Shown piece after piece: positions 53,561 through 62,943 of a DNA stretch of 64,000 nucleotides (positions are counted from its first letter, which is position 1; each line of letters opens with the position of its first letter). The notes under the pieces are model-generated. The model worked only from the letters and a program-made list of their open reading frames with translations. It searched no databases and had not been told where the DNA came from. Made by a program: the position numbers and the translations under genes. The DNA comes from Pantoea dispersa (lineage in GTDB: Bacteria > Pseudomonadota > Gammaproteobacteria > Enterobacterales > Enterobacteriaceae): NCBI RefSeq assembly GCF_014155765.1, contig NZ_SCKT01000002.1, positions 646,165 to 710,164 on the forward strand, given 5' to 3'.

Positions 53561-54114
53561 GCACGATAAATCGTGCCGCTACACCAGGTGCGGCTGGAAG
53601 GTGCAGTAATCACAGCGCGCACAAACCGTAGCGGCGCAATTCATTGCGCATTGGGCAGCAGCGCAGCGGACAACCAGCACGATAAATCGTGCCGCTACAC
53701 CAGGTGCGGTTGCAAGATGCAGTAATCACAACGCGCACAAACCGTAGCGGCGCAATTTATTGCGCAACAGGCAGCAGTGCGATGGACAACCAGCACGATA
53801 AATCGTGCCGCTACAACAGGTGCGGCTGGAAGGTGCAGTAATCACAACGCGCACAAACCGTAGCGGCGCAATTTATTGCGCATCGGGCAGCAGCGCAGCG
53901 GACAACTAGCACGATAAATCGTGCCGCTACACCAGGTGCGGTTGCAAGATGCAGTAATCACAACGCGCACAAACCGTAGCGGCGCAATTTATTGCGCAAC
54001 AGGCAGCAGTGCGATGGACAACTAGCACGATAAATCGTGCCGCTACACCAGGTGCGGCTGGAAGATACAGTAATCACAGCGCGTACAAACCGTAGCAGCG
54101 CAATTTTATTGCGC
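53561..54114. repeat. Five-copy 116-bp tandem array of inverted GTAG hairpins (BIME-like)
   Basis: The palindrome GCACGATAAATCGTGC recurs at 53561, 53677, 53793, 53909 and 54025, and the facing element GTAGCGGCGCAAT recurs at 53627, 53743, 53859, 53975 and 54091 (last copy altered): a period of exactly 116 bp. Each unit holds two hairpins pointing head to head, ...CCGCTAC and GTAGCGG..., about 50 bp apart. Spacers alternate between two variants (GGCTGGAAGG in copies 1 and 3, GGTTGCAAGA in 2 and 4), so the array grew in 232-bp steps. No protein-coding pattern. It fills the 734-bp gap between the monooxygenase gene and mqo. Confidence 0.92.
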
Positions 54115-54145
54115 AATCTGACACAGCAATCATCAGATCCCAGAC

Positions 54146-54181
54146 AAAAAAATGCCGGTGGGCGATGGCTCGCGCACCGGC
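54146..54181 (-). terminator. Terminator after mqo
   Basis: On the minus strand: GCCGGTG, 14-nt loop, CACCGGC, A, then seven T. It lies 30 bp past the mqo stop and separates mqo from the repeat array. Confidence 0.85.
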
Positions 54182-54210
54182 ATCGGTTCGATTGACTCAG
54201 CGATGGCCTA

Positions 54211-55857
54211 TTACAGCGCCATATCCTGCTTCGCGGACTCTTCGCGCGGTTTGGCCTGCGCAGGTGCCGACTGCTGATCGTCCATGTTAATCACTGGCGG
54301 TTTGGTCAGCTGCAGCACGGATGCGGTATTATCCCATACCTGCTGGGTCAGCGCGGTGTTGCCGTTCAGCTTCTGGCCGAAGCTTGGCACGATAGCGCGG
54401 ATCTTCTGCTGCCACTCCGCTGACGCGAACTGCTGCGGGAACAGCTTCTGCATCACGTTCAGGGTGATCGGTGCCGCGGTAGATGCACCCGGTGAAGCAC
54501 CCAGCAGGGCCGCCACGGTTTTCTGCTGATCGGTCACGATTTCGGTACCCAGCTTCAGCACGCCGCCTTTCTCAGCATCTTTCTTGATGATCTGCACACG
54601 CTGGCCGGCCTGAATCAGTTTCCAGTCCTCTTTACGCGCGTTCGGGTAGTACTCTTTCAGCGCGGCAAAACGGTCGTCATCGTTCAGCATCACCTGACCA
54701 ATCAGGTATTTCACCAGGTCAAAGTTATCGATGCCCACGTGCGTCATCGGCATGAAGTTGCTGGTGGTGGTGGCGCTCAGCAGATCGAACAGCGAACCGT
54801 TCTTCAGGTATTTGGTCGAGAACGTGGCGAACGGCCCAAACAGCACCACTTTTTTACCGTCGAGGTTACGGGCATCGATGTGCGGTACCGACATTGGCGG
54901 TGCGCCTACGGAAGCCTGACCATACACTTTCTGCAAGTGACGGCTGGTGATTTCCGGGTTTTCGGTCATCAGGAACGAACCGCCCACCGGGAAACCGCCG
55001 TAGTTATCGGCTTCAGGAATACCGGTTTTTTGCAGCAGCTTGATCGCCGCACCGCCCGCGCCGATGAATACGTATTTCGCATCCACTTCACGGTTTGCGC
55101 CGCTCTTCACGTCTTTGATGGTGACGTGCCAGGAGTTGTCGCTGTTGCGTTTGAAATCGGTGACTTCAGAGGAAGTTTCCAGCTTGAAGTTCTGATCTTT
55201 CTGCAGGCTGCCGATCAGCTGACGGGTAATTTCACCGTAGTTCACATCGGTACCCACCGGCGTCCAGGTGGCGGCCACTTTTTGATTCGGATCGCGACCT
55301 TCCATTACCAGCGGTGCCCACTGCTCGATCTGCTTGTGATCGGTAGAGAACTTCATGCCCTGGAACAGGGTCGTTTTCTGCAGCGCCGCATAGCGTTTGG
55401 TCAGGTATTCGACATTTTTGTCGCCCCAGACAAAGCTCATGTGCGGGGTGGAGTTGATGAACGAACGCGGATCGTGCAGCACGCCACGCTGTACCTGGCT
55501 GGTCAGGAACTGGCGGGTAATCATGAACGATTCATTGATTTCCAGCGCCTTGCTCACATCGATGGAACCGTCTGCACGCTCTGGCGTGTAGTTCAGCTCC
55601 ATGTTGGCAGAGTGGCCAGTACCGGCGTTGTTCCAGCCGTTGGAGGATTCCAGCGCGACGCCGTCGAGACGCTCAACCATCAGTTGTTTCCAGCCCGGTT
55701 GCAGCTCCTGCAGCCAGGTACCGAGCGAGGCGCTCATGATACCGCCGCCAATCAGCAGCACGTCGGTTTTTTCTGGTGCGTTCTCAGCGTGAACCGCTGA
55801 AGAGACAAGCAGTGCCGTCAGCGAAAGCGCGGACACAAGTTTTTTGGTCTGAGTCAT
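54211..55857 (-). CDS. mqo: Malate:quinone oxidoreductase Mqo
   Basis: FAD enzyme oxidising malate to oxaloacetate and passing electrons to quinone at the inner membrane. 548 residues, the same as E. coli Mqo, with parallel sequence throughout: [19 protein letters not shown] (FAD), [64 protein letters not shown]. The N-terminal 24 residues look like a signal or membrane-targeting peptide, as in enteric Mqo. Two perfect ArcA boxes lie about 90-120 bp upstream. Followed by a terminator. Confidence 0.96.
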   Translation of the reverse strand: MTQTKKLVSALSLTALLVSSAVHAENAPEKTDVLLIGGGIMSASLGTWLQELQPGWKQLMVERLDGVALESSNGWNNAGTGHSANMELNYTPERADGSIDVSKALEINESFMITRQFLTSQVQRGVLHDPRSFINSTPHMSFVWGDKNVEYLTKRYAALQKTTLFQGMKFSTDHKQIEQWAPLVMEGRDPNQKVAATWTPVGTDVNYGEITRQLIGSLQKDQNFKLETSSEVTDFKRNSDNSWHVTIKDVKSGANREVDAKYVFIGAGGAAIKLLQKTGIPEADNYGGFPVGGSFLMTENPEITSRHLQKVYGQASVGAPPMSVPHIDARNLDGKKVVLFGPFATFSTKYLKNGSLFDLLSATTTSNFMPMTHVGIDNFDLVKYLIGQVMLNDDDRFAALKEYYPNARKEDWKLIQAGQRVQIIKKDAEKGGVLKLGTEIVTDQQKTVAALLGASPGASTAAPITLNVMQKLFPQQFASAEWQQKIRAIVPSFGQKLNGNTALTQQVWDNTASVLQLTKPPVINMDDQQSAPAQAKPREESAKQDMAL

Positions 55858-55943
55858 GCCAGTCCTGTTTATTCTTTGCAGATGAACGTTAAAAATTCGG
55901 TTGGCAAATTAAAAGATTGTTACGAAAAGATTAACTTGTTTTT

Positions 55944-55976
55944 AGTTAATTAACTATTGATGGCAATTAATTAACT
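55944..55976. promoter_or_regulatory. ArcA-P boxes upstream of mqo
   Basis: AGTTAATTAACT at 55944-55955 is a palindrome containing the ArcA consensus (A/T)GTTAATTA(A/T) on both strands; TTAATTAACT at 55967-55976 is a further exact match on the minus strand. Mqo is ArcA-repressed in E. coli. The 360-bp gap to the divergent hydratase gene is otherwise AT-rich, with no gene seen. Confidence 0.75.
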
Positions 55977-56218
55977 TTCATAAAAGCGGGATGGCGAAAT
56001 AAACGGCAGGAATACAGCAGAAATGCGGGAAAAAGCAACAATATATCCGCTAACGGAGCGCGGTTATTATTTATAACGACGGGCACGACTTAGGTCAAAT
56101 TAAATCCGCTGCCGCGATGACAAATCATGCACTATCACTGCACGGAGCGTGTTGATGATCTGACGCCGAATGGGTTTACCCTAAGGTCTCTGATGACTTG
56201 TTTAACTTTCGCGTGGAC

Positions 56219-57646
56219 ATGAGCATGGCGGGCAAAACCCTGTATGAAAAGCTGATCGAACAGCATGTGGTACGTCACCTGGACGATGAGGGGCACGTGC
56301 TGCTCTATATCGACCGGTCAATCCTCAATGAATACACCAGCCCGCAGGCGTTTAGCGGTCTGCGCGACCGGTCGCGGCGCGTGCGCCATCCGGCCACCAT
56401 TCTACTCAACGTCGACCATGTGAACCCGACGCGGCCGATGCGCGATGCGGCGATGACCGACGCTGGCGGCCAGCTGCAGGTCGATTACTTCCGCAAAAAT
56501 GCTGAACACTTTGGCATTGAGCTGTTTGACGTGCTCGATCCGCGACAGGGCATTGAACATGTGGTGGCTCACGAGCAGGGGCTGGTGATGCCGGGGATGG
56601 TGATTGCCGCCGGCGACAGCCATACCACCACTTACGGGGCGTTTGGCGCGCTGGGGTTCGGCATCGGCACCTCGGAAATCGAGCACCTGCTGGCGACACA
56701 GACATTGATTTATCGCACGCTGAAAACCATGCGCGTTGAAGTCACCGGCGAGCTGCCATTTGGCTGCGCCGCCAAAGACATCGTGCTGGCGTTGATCGAA
56801 CAGATTGGCGCATCCGGCGCTACGGGGTATGCGATTGAGTTTACCGGCAGCGCGATTGATGCGCTGAGCATGGAAGGGCGTATGACTCTGTGTAACATGG
56901 CAGTGGAAGCCGGTGCGCGCGGGGCGATTATCGCGCCGGATGACAAGGTCTACGCTTACATTGCCGGCAAACCGCAAATGCCGGTGGGCGAACTGTGGCA
57001 GCAGGCGCTGGCCGAGTGGCGCACGTTGCGCAGCGATGATGATGCGGTATTTGACCGGCAACTGACCATTGATTGCAGCGATCTGGAACCGAAGGTCACC
57101 TGGGGCATCAGCCCGGATCAGGCCTGCGCCATCAGCGGCCACGTGCCTAATCCGGCAGACGAACCCGATCTGGTGAAACAGCAGGCGATGAAAAATGCGC
57201 TGCACTACATGGGGCTGCAAGCCGGCACGCCGCTGGCCGACATTGCCATCACCCACGCGTTTATCGGCTCCTGCACCAATGGGCGCATTGAAGATTTGCG
57301 CGCTGCGGCAGCGGTGATCGGCACCCGCAAAATCGCGCCGCACGTGCGCGGCATCATCGTGCCGGGCTCAACCCAGGTACGGCAGCAGGCGGAGGCGGAA
57401 GGGCTGGCGGCCATCTTTATCGACGCCGGCTTCGAGTGGCGTCAGTCGGGCTGTTCGATGTGTCTGGCGATGAACGAGGATGTGCTGGCACCGGGCGATC
57501 GCTGCGCATCTGGCACCAATCGTAACTTTGCCGGCCGTCAGGGCGCGGGCGCGCGTACTCACTTAATGAGTCCGGCGATGGTCGCCGCCGCTGCGCTGGC
57601 GGGCCATCTGGTTGATGTTCGTCACTATCTGCAATCCGGGGTTTAA
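56219..57646 (+). CDS. LeuC-like hydratase large subunit (aconitase superfamily)
   Basis: [4Fe-4S] hydro-lyase large subunit, 475 residues. Resembles LeuC: KTLYEKLIEQHVV, GDSHTTTYGAFGALGFGIGTSEIEHLLATQTL, and the cluster Cys residues in FIGSCTNGRIEDLR and SGCSMCLAMN. The active-site segment DHNVST of LeuC reads DHVNPT here. No leuA or leuB is present; instead a hydrolase and a DmlR-like regulator follow, so another hydroxy-diacid is likelier than isopropylmalate. Maleate or citraconate hydratases use this architecture. Start uncertain: ATG 56219, ATG 56225 or TTG 56198 (AAGG upstream). Confidence 0.87.
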   Translation: MSMAGKTLYEKLIEQHVVRHLDDEGHVLLYIDRSILNEYTSPQAFSGLRDRSRRVRHPATILLNVDHVNPTRPMRDAAMTDAGGQLQVDYFRKNAEHFGIELFDVLDPRQGIEHVVAHEQGLVMPGMVIAAGDSHTTTYGAFGALGFGIGTSEIEHLLATQTLIYRTLKTMRVEVTGELPFGCAAKDIVLALIEQIGASGATGYAIEFTGSAIDALSMEGRMTLCNMAVEAGARGAIIAPDDKVYAYIAGKPQMPVGELWQQALAEWRTLRSDDDAVFDRQLTIDCSDLEPKVTWGISPDQACAISGHVPNPADEPDLVKQQAMKNALHYMGLQAGTPLADIAITHAFIGSCTNGRIEDLRAAAAVIGTRKIAPHVRGIIVPGSTQVRQQAEAEGLAAIFIDAGFEWRQSGCSMCLAMNEDVLAPGDRCASGTNRNFAGRQGAGARTHLMSPAMVAAAALAGHLVDVRHYLQSGV

Positions 57647-57647
57647 T

Positions 57648-58271
57648 ATGCAAGCTTTCACTACCATCACCGGCAAGCTGGCACCGCTGCCGGCTGCTAA
57701 CATCGATACCGATGTGATTATGCCCAAGCAGTTTCTCAAAGGCATTGACCGGCAGGGGCTGGATCGCGGCGTGTTCTTTGACCTGCGCTTTCTGGCCGAC
57801 GGTGCGCCAAACCCTGATTTCATCCTTAATCAGCCGGGCTGGCAGAACGCGACGTTTTTGCTGGTCGGCGCCAATTTTGGCTGCGGCTCCAGCCGCGAAC
57901 ATGCGGTGTGGGGGCTGAATCAGTTGGGCATCCGCGCGATTATCGGCACCAGCTTCGCCGGCATTTTTGACGACAACTGCCAGCGTAACGGTGTGCTGAC
58001 GCTGAGCCTGAGCGAGGCTGATTACCAGCGTCTGAGTGCGGTGGCCGCCGATGCGCAGCGCAACACCATCAGCGTGTCGCTGGATCAGCAAACCATTCAG
58101 TTCGCGGATGAGGTGATTCACTTTACGGTCAGTGCCCTGAAGCGCGAGATGCTGATCGGTGGCGGCAGCGCGGTAGACTGGACGCTGCAATATGAAGCAG
58201 ATATCCGCCAGTTTGAAGCGCAGCACTTTGCGCAGCGTCCGTGGCTGCAGCGCACCAGGGAGCAACCATGA
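57648..58271 (+). CDS. LeuD-like hydratase small subunit
   Basis: 207 residues, swivelling domain of the heterodimer: LAPLPAANIDTDVIMPKQFLK, NFGCGSSREHAVWGL (substrate-binding loop), GTSFAGIFDDNCQRNGVLTL. The specificity loop after PKQFL reads KGIDRQGLDRGVFFDLRF instead of E. coli LeuD QKVTRTGFGAHLFNDWRF, another sign of a different substrate. It starts 1 bp after the large-subunit stop and overlaps the hydrolase gene by 4 bp. Confidence 0.88.
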   Translation: MQAFTTITGKLAPLPAANIDTDVIMPKQFLKGIDRQGLDRGVFFDLRFLADGAPNPDFILNQPGWQNATFLLVGANFGCGSSREHAVWGLNQLGIRAIIGTSFAGIFDDNCQRNGVLTLSLSEADYQRLSAVAADAQRNTISVSLDQQTIQFADEVIHFTVSALKREMLIGGGSAVDWTLQYEADIRQFEAQHFAQRPWLQRTREQP

Positions 58272-59182
58272 GTAAGATTATCGACCGCGGCCCGTCGCCG
58301 TTTATCGCCGGTTTTACCCTGCAGGATGTGACGCTGGATAATGGCGTTACGCTACGCGTGGCCAGCGGCGGCAAGGGCACGCCTTTGCTGATGCTGCACG
58401 GCCATCCGCAAAATCATCTGGCCTGGCGTAAAATCGCACCGCAGCTGGCGCAGTATTATCAGGTGATCCTGCCGGATTTGCGCGGCTACGGTGACAGCGA
58501 CAAGCCCGCCAGTGACGCTGAACATCTGCCGTATGCCAAACGCAGCATGGCGCAGGATATCAGCCAGCTGATCGACGCGCTCGGCCTGCAGCGCGTGGCG
58601 TTTGTCGGCCACGATCGCGGCGGGCGCGTCGGGCACCGGCTGGCGCTCGATCACCCGGAGAAAGTCAGCTGCTGCGTGTTTGTCGATATCGCACCCACTG
58701 CCACCATGTACGCGCTGACCGATCAGGCGTTCGCCACGCGCTATTTCTGGTGGTTCTTCCTGATTCAGCCGCACCCGCTGCCGGAGACCATGATTGGTCA
58801 CGATCCGGCGTTCTTTTTGCGTAAACACATTGATGGCCAGCTGAAAACGCCGGGCGCGACCGAAGCGGCGGTGTTTGAAGATTATCTGCGCTGCTATCGG
58901 GATCCGGCGATGATCCACGCGGTATGTGAAGATTATCGCGCCGCCGCCAGCATCGATTTGCAACACGATGCCGCTGACAGCGACCGGCGCATTGCCTGCC
59001 CGCTGTTACTGTTGTGGGGCGAAAAGGGCACGGTCGGTCAGCTGTATGATGTGGTGCACACCTGGCAGGACAAGGCGCTGCAGGTGCAGGGCGAGGCGTT
59101 ACCGTGCGGCCATTCACCGCAGGAAGAGGTGCCAGAGCGGTTTCTGCACTCGCTTCAGCGCTTCCTGGGATCTGTGTTATAA
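58268..59182 (+). CDS. Alpha/beta hydrolase, haloacetate dehalogenase/epoxide hydrolase type
   Basis: 304 residues. Nucleophile Asp in VGHDRGGRVGHRLALDHP, the two Arg that bind carboxylate in fluoroacetate dehalogenases (HDRGGR), oxyanion region LHGHPQNHLAW, VDIAPT, and the catalytic His in LPCGHSPQEE. The cap reads RYFWWFFLIQP, where dehalogenases usually have HW; the halide-binding His appears to be Trp, so defluorination is doubtful. It shares an ATGA overlap with the LeuD-like gene, so it acts in the same pathway, perhaps on an ester, lactone or halo/epoxy acid (inference). Confidence 0.85.
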   Translation: MSKIIDRGPSPFIAGFTLQDVTLDNGVTLRVASGGKGTPLLMLHGHPQNHLAWRKIAPQLAQYYQVILPDLRGYGDSDKPASDAEHLPYAKRSMAQDISQLIDALGLQRVAFVGHDRGGRVGHRLALDHPEKVSCCVFVDIAPTATMYALTDQAFATRYFWWFFLIQPHPLPETMIGHDPAFFLRKHIDGQLKTPGATEAAVFEDYLRCYRDPAMIHAVCEDYRAAASIDLQHDAADSDRRIACPLLLLWGEKGTVGQLYDVVHTWQDKALQVQGEALPCGHSPQEEVPERFLHSLQRFLGSVL

Positions 59183-59212
59183 CCACGTGGCGTTCACTCA
59201 CCATGTGCTGTT

Positions 59213-60175
59213 ATGAAAATACTGCTTGCCGGAAAAAGTTATCAGAAGCCGTTACAGGGTTGGCCGTCGATTGAAGACCTGTACGTGTTTATCAGCGTGG
59301 CGCGGCATGACGGTTTCGGCCGCGCGGCGATTGAGCTGGGTCAGTCACCGTCTTACATCAGTAAACGCATCGCCATTCTGGAAAAACAGCTGGAGACGCG
59401 GCTGTTTTTCCGCACTAACCGCGTGATGCGCCTGACGCCGGAAGGTGAAAAAGCGCTGGAGGGCGCGCTGCAGGTAGTGCAGGAAATGGATGGCTTTCTC
59501 AATAATTTCCGTCAGTGGCGCGGCGAGCTGACCGGGGAAATTACCGTCGGCTGCTCGTTTGGTTTCGGTCAGGACTATTTATCGGATGCGGTTTCGGCAT
59601 TTATTCACCAGCATCCGTCGCTGAATATTAAACTGATGCTAAGCGATCGGGCATTCGACCTGCTACAGAGCGGCACGGATGTGGAAATCTGCGTTGGCGA
59701 CGATCTCAATCCTTCCTATATTGCCCGCCGGCTGATTGCTAACCGGCGCATTTTATGTGCCGCGCCGGCGTATTTATCCCGCGCCGGTATGCCAGCCTCG
59801 CTGGATGCGTTAATTCATCACAGCTGTCTGATCATTAATGAACGCGATAATTCATTTGGTAACTGGGCATTGACCAATGGCGAGCAGCAGGTGTTGTGTC
59901 GCCTGAACAGCCATTACTCTTCCAATAGCGGCAAGGTGATTCTGCACTGGGCGTTGCAGGGGCATGGTATTGCGCTGCGTTCAGCGTGGGATGTGGCGCC
60001 CTATCTGGCGACGGGCGAGCTGGTGGCGGTATTACCGCAGTGGTATCAGGAAGCCAATATCTGGGCGGTGTATACGCAACGCGCCGCAGAATCGCAGCGT
60101 ATTAAAGTTTTTCTCGATTTTCTCGCCGCCTATTTTAATGAAAAAAGCCTGCCGGAAATGACGGGCAGGCCATAA
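59213..60175 (+). CDS. LysR-family regulator, DmlR-like
   Basis: 320 residues: winged helix LYVFISVARHDGFGRAAIELGQSPSYISKRIAILEKQLETRLFFRTNR, matching the DmlR subgroup (QSPxYxSKRI). DmlR activates the D-malate dehydrogenase gene in E. coli. Here it follows the hydratase-hydrolase operon on the same strand by 30 bp, so it may be co-transcribed and respond to a malate-like acid. Ribosome site weak. Confidence 0.87.
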   Translation: MKILLAGKSYQKPLQGWPSIEDLYVFISVARHDGFGRAAIELGQSPSYISKRIAILEKQLETRLFFRTNRVMRLTPEGEKALEGALQVVQEMDGFLNNFRQWRGELTGEITVGCSFGFGQDYLSDAVSAFIHQHPSLNIKLMLSDRAFDLLQSGTDVEICVGDDLNPSYIARRLIANRRILCAAPAYLSRAGMPASLDALIHHSCLIINERDNSFGNWALTNGEQQVLCRLNSHYSSNSGKVILHWALQGHGIALRSAWDVAPYLATGELVAVLPQWYQEANIWAVYTQRAAESQRIKVFLDFLAAYFNEKSLPEMTGRP

Positions 60176-60200
60176 ACAGAAAAACGCGTTAATCCCGGCA

Positions 60201-60506
60201 TCAGCCGTAAGCCACTTTGTCATTGATGTGATACAGCGTGGCAGTGGCGGCCATCACGTGCTGGCCGTCGTGGCCCGGCTCATGTGATTCAACGTCGGTG
60301 ATGTGATAACCGACGGCTCCGGCCGCCTGGGCTTTTTTCACAATGGCGTCTGTTAACTCTTCCATTGATGTGGCCCAGCTTACAGTAGTTACACCCGCCG
60401 GATGGATTGAAGATAATTCGCGGTGCGTCAAATCGGCGCGAATTAAAACCGGTTTAACATTTTGCGGCGTAAAAATGGAAATCACATCGTTAATTAACGC
60501 TTTCAT
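60201..60506 (-). CDS. Small DUF1471 (YdgH/BhsA)-like protein without signal peptide
   Basis: 101 residues; TTVSWATSMEELTDAIVKKAQAAGAVGYHITDVESHEPG has the pattern of the DUF1471 domain, whose known members are small periplasmic stress proteins. This one has no signal peptide and carries a preceding 35-residue segment (INDVISIFTPQNVKPVLIRADL). AGGAG stands 9 nt before ATG 60506, so it is well translated. Function unknown. Convergent with the DmlR-like gene. Confidence 0.7.
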   Translation of the reverse strand: MKALINDVISIFTPQNVKPVLIRADLTHRELSSIHPAGVTTVSWATSMEELTDAIVKKAQAAGAVGYHITDVESHEPGHDGQHVMAATATLYHINDKVAYG

Positions 60507-60767
60507 GGTCTTACTCCTCAAAAATAACAACAGAGCCGGAAGTGAATTAACCGATCCTGAGATCGTTGTTTATTGGTTTATACATTCCGGCAAAGCGCAC
60601 GGTGAATGATCATGCCGGTAGGGTTAATAAACACCTTTTGAGGTTATGCGTTTTAGCTTTAATTGCTAATCAGATGTTAAGAAAAGTTCCGCCACAACTC
60701 CGGTAATGTTTCGCTACTATTTTTTCATCTGCTTACATTTACCGCGCAGAATAAAAGGCGGGAGGAG

Positions 60768-60783
60768 AGGCCATCCGTGGCCT
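60768..60783 (-). terminator. Weak terminator after kup
   Basis: AGGCCA, CGGA, TGGCCT on the minus strand, 6 bp past the kup stop; a T run (CTTTTATT) appears only some 14 bp later. It lies in the 282-bp gap 60507-60788, in which nothing else is seen. Confidence 0.35.
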
Positions 60784-60788
60784 GAGGT

Positions 60789-62657
60789 TTAAAATTCGCG
60801 CTGACCGCCCAACTCAATCACCCGGTTGGGCGGAATATGAAACTGCTCATGGGCACGTAATGCATTGCGCTGGCAGAAGTGAAAAATTCCGCCGCGAATG
60901 CGCGCCAGACCGCGACGTTTCTTCATCACCAGCGTATCGTGAGCGGTAAAAAATGACGCTTCATTCACCGTGCAGCCAAAACCTTCCAGTCCGCACAGAT
61001 GCAGAATCTCCGCCATCGACGGCACTTCACGCCAGCCGTAGGCGGCAGTGACCTGCCAGAACGACGGCGACAATTGCGTAATGCTGATGCGCTGCTGATT
61101 ATAGACGCGCGGCGTGTCGGTGGTGCGGATATGCAACAGCACCACGCGGCGGTGCAGCACGCGGTTATGCTTGAGGTTGTGCAACAGCGCCTGGGGAATT
61201 TCAAACTCCTTACGCGCGAGGAAGATGGCGGTGCCCTCGACGCGGTTCGGCGGATTGCTCTCCAGCGATTTCACCAGCGCCAGTAAACCGTCCTGATCGT
61301 TATTCAAACGGCGAATCAGGCGGTTACGCTCGCTGCTCCAGATCAGCATCAATCCCATCATGGTCAGCGCCAGCAGCACCGGTACCCAGCCGCCGGACAG
61401 CAGTTTCATCAGGTTGGCGATGAACAGCGGCACGTCGACCACCAGCATACACAGCAGGAATAACAGCGCCAGCGGCAGCGGCCAGCGCCAGTTACGCAGC
61501 GCCACCACGCCCGCCAGACAGGCGGTGATCACCATGGTGCCGGTCACCACGATGCCGTACGCCGAGGACAACGCCGACGACTGACGGAAAGCCAGCACAA
61601 TCAGCATCACGGCGGTGAAGAGCAGCCAGTTAACCACCGGAATGTAAATCTGCCCGGACTCGGTATGCGAAGTAAAAATGATGCGCATCGGCGGTAAAAA
61701 GCCCTGGCGAATGGCCTGATGCGTCAGGGTATAGACGCCGGAAATCACCGCCTGCGCCGCGATGACCGTGGCCAGCGTTGACAGCACAATGAGTGGAATC
61801 TGCGCCCAGCCGGGAGCCAGATTAAAGAACGGATTGTTCAGCGCCTGCGCATCGGCGATCACCAGCGCGCCCTGGCCGAAGTAATTCAGTATCAGCGCCG
61901 GCATGGCAATCACCAGCCAGGCGAGACGAATCGGCGCTTTGCCCAGGTGGCCCATGTCGGCATACAGCGCTTCCGCGCCGGTCACCGCCAGCACCACCAT
62001 GCCCATCGCCGCGAGCGAGAGCGCTTTGTGGCTGAGCAGGAAGGTCAGCGCATAGGACGGACTGAGCGCGTGCAGCACTTCCGGATTGAGCAGAATACCG
62101 CGAATGCCGAGCGCGCCGATGGCCACAAACCAGACAAACATCACCGGGCCAAACACCCGGCTGACCTTTTCTGTGCCGTGTTTCTGGATAATGAACAGCA
62201 GTGCGAGAATGGTGAGCGCCAGCGGCACCACATATTTTTCCAGCCCGGGCGAGACCACCTGAATCCCTTCTATGGCCGACAGCACCGATATGGCCGGGGT
62301 GATCACGCCATCACCGTAGAAAAATGCTCCGCCAATCAGACCGGCCAGCACGATGATATGACCGGCTTTGCGGCCAACGTTGCGGCGAGCCAGCGACATC
62401 AGGGTGAGAATGCCGCCTTCGCCGTCGTGGTCGGCGCGCATCACGAAGCAGACATATTTAAACGTGACGATGAGCGTCAGCGCCCAGAAGATCAGCGACA
62501 GAAAGCCCATCACCGCCAGCGCCGACGGCGCGCCGTCCGGCAAAATCGACAGACATTCTTTCAGTGTATACAGCGGGCTGGTACCGATATCACCAAACAC
62601 GATGCCGGCGGCGGCCAGCATGCCAGCAGGCAGAGACTGTTTCTCTGATTGACTCAT
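60789..62657 (-). CDS. kup: Low-affinity potassium uptake protein Kup
   Basis: K+/H+ symporter of the KUP family, 622 residues as in E. coli. Twelve membrane helices followed by a cytoplasmic domain of about 190 residues. Signatures: GIVFGDIGTSPLYTLKECL at helix 1, DGEGGILTLMSLA, GGAFFYGDGVITPAISVLSAIEG, and AIFLARKEFEIPQALLHNLKHNRVLH in the tail. CAGGAAATGT precedes the ATG. Confidence 0.97.
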   Translation of the reverse strand: MSQSEKQSLPAGMLAAAGIVFGDIGTSPLYTLKECLSILPDGAPSALAVMGFLSLIFWALTLIVTFKYVCFVMRADHDGEGGILTLMSLARRNVGRKAGHIIVLAGLIGGAFFYGDGVITPAISVLSAIEGIQVVSPGLEKYVVPLALTILALLFIIQKHGTEKVSRVFGPVMFVWFVAIGALGIRGILLNPEVLHALSPSYALTFLLSHKALSLAAMGMVVLAVTGAEALYADMGHLGKAPIRLAWLVIAMPALILNYFGQGALVIADAQALNNPFFNLAPGWAQIPLIVLSTLATVIAAQAVISGVYTLTHQAIRQGFLPPMRIIFTSHTESGQIYIPVVNWLLFTAVMLIVLAFRQSSALSSAYGIVVTGTMVITACLAGVVALRNWRWPLPLALLFLLCMLVVDVPLFIANLMKLLSGGWVPVLLALTMMGLMLIWSSERNRLIRRLNNDQDGLLALVKSLESNPPNRVEGTAIFLARKEFEIPQALLHNLKHNRVLHRRVVLLHIRTTDTPRVYNQQRISITQLSPSFWQVTAAYGWREVPSMAEILHLCGLEGFGCTVNEASFFTAHDTLVMKKRRGLARIRGGIFHFCQRNALRAHEQFHIPPNRVIELGGQREF

Positions 62658-62943
62658 ACATTTCCTGTTTTTTCAGGGAGAAAGGGCGAGCGCCATCAAC
62701 CGCACTGGCGTGTCGCAATCACCCACTTTTATGCTGGCGAAGATAGCGTTTCAGCGGCGTAATCGGTAGGGGTTGGCGTTTTTTTGTACGCGATTTTTAT
62801 ACCAATCGGCCAAATTTTTACGCCATTTTTACACCGCTGCGGCTTTTTCAACCTGAAGTGTAGACGATTCAGACAGCAGCAGAAGCGGGCTGGCTGGCAG
62901 AAAATGGGATAGGTAGCGGAGGCGTTGCGGTGGTGGGACAGGT

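Noticed and set aside
53561-54114. Possible CRISPR array, because of regular repeats.
   Set aside because: The whole 116-bp unit is repeated, including the spacers; hairpins are REP-like and no cas genes are near.
56219-58271. Leucine biosynthesis leuCD.
   Set aside because: leuA and leuB are missing, active-site and specificity-loop residues differ, and a hydrolase and a DmlR-like regulator are attached instead.
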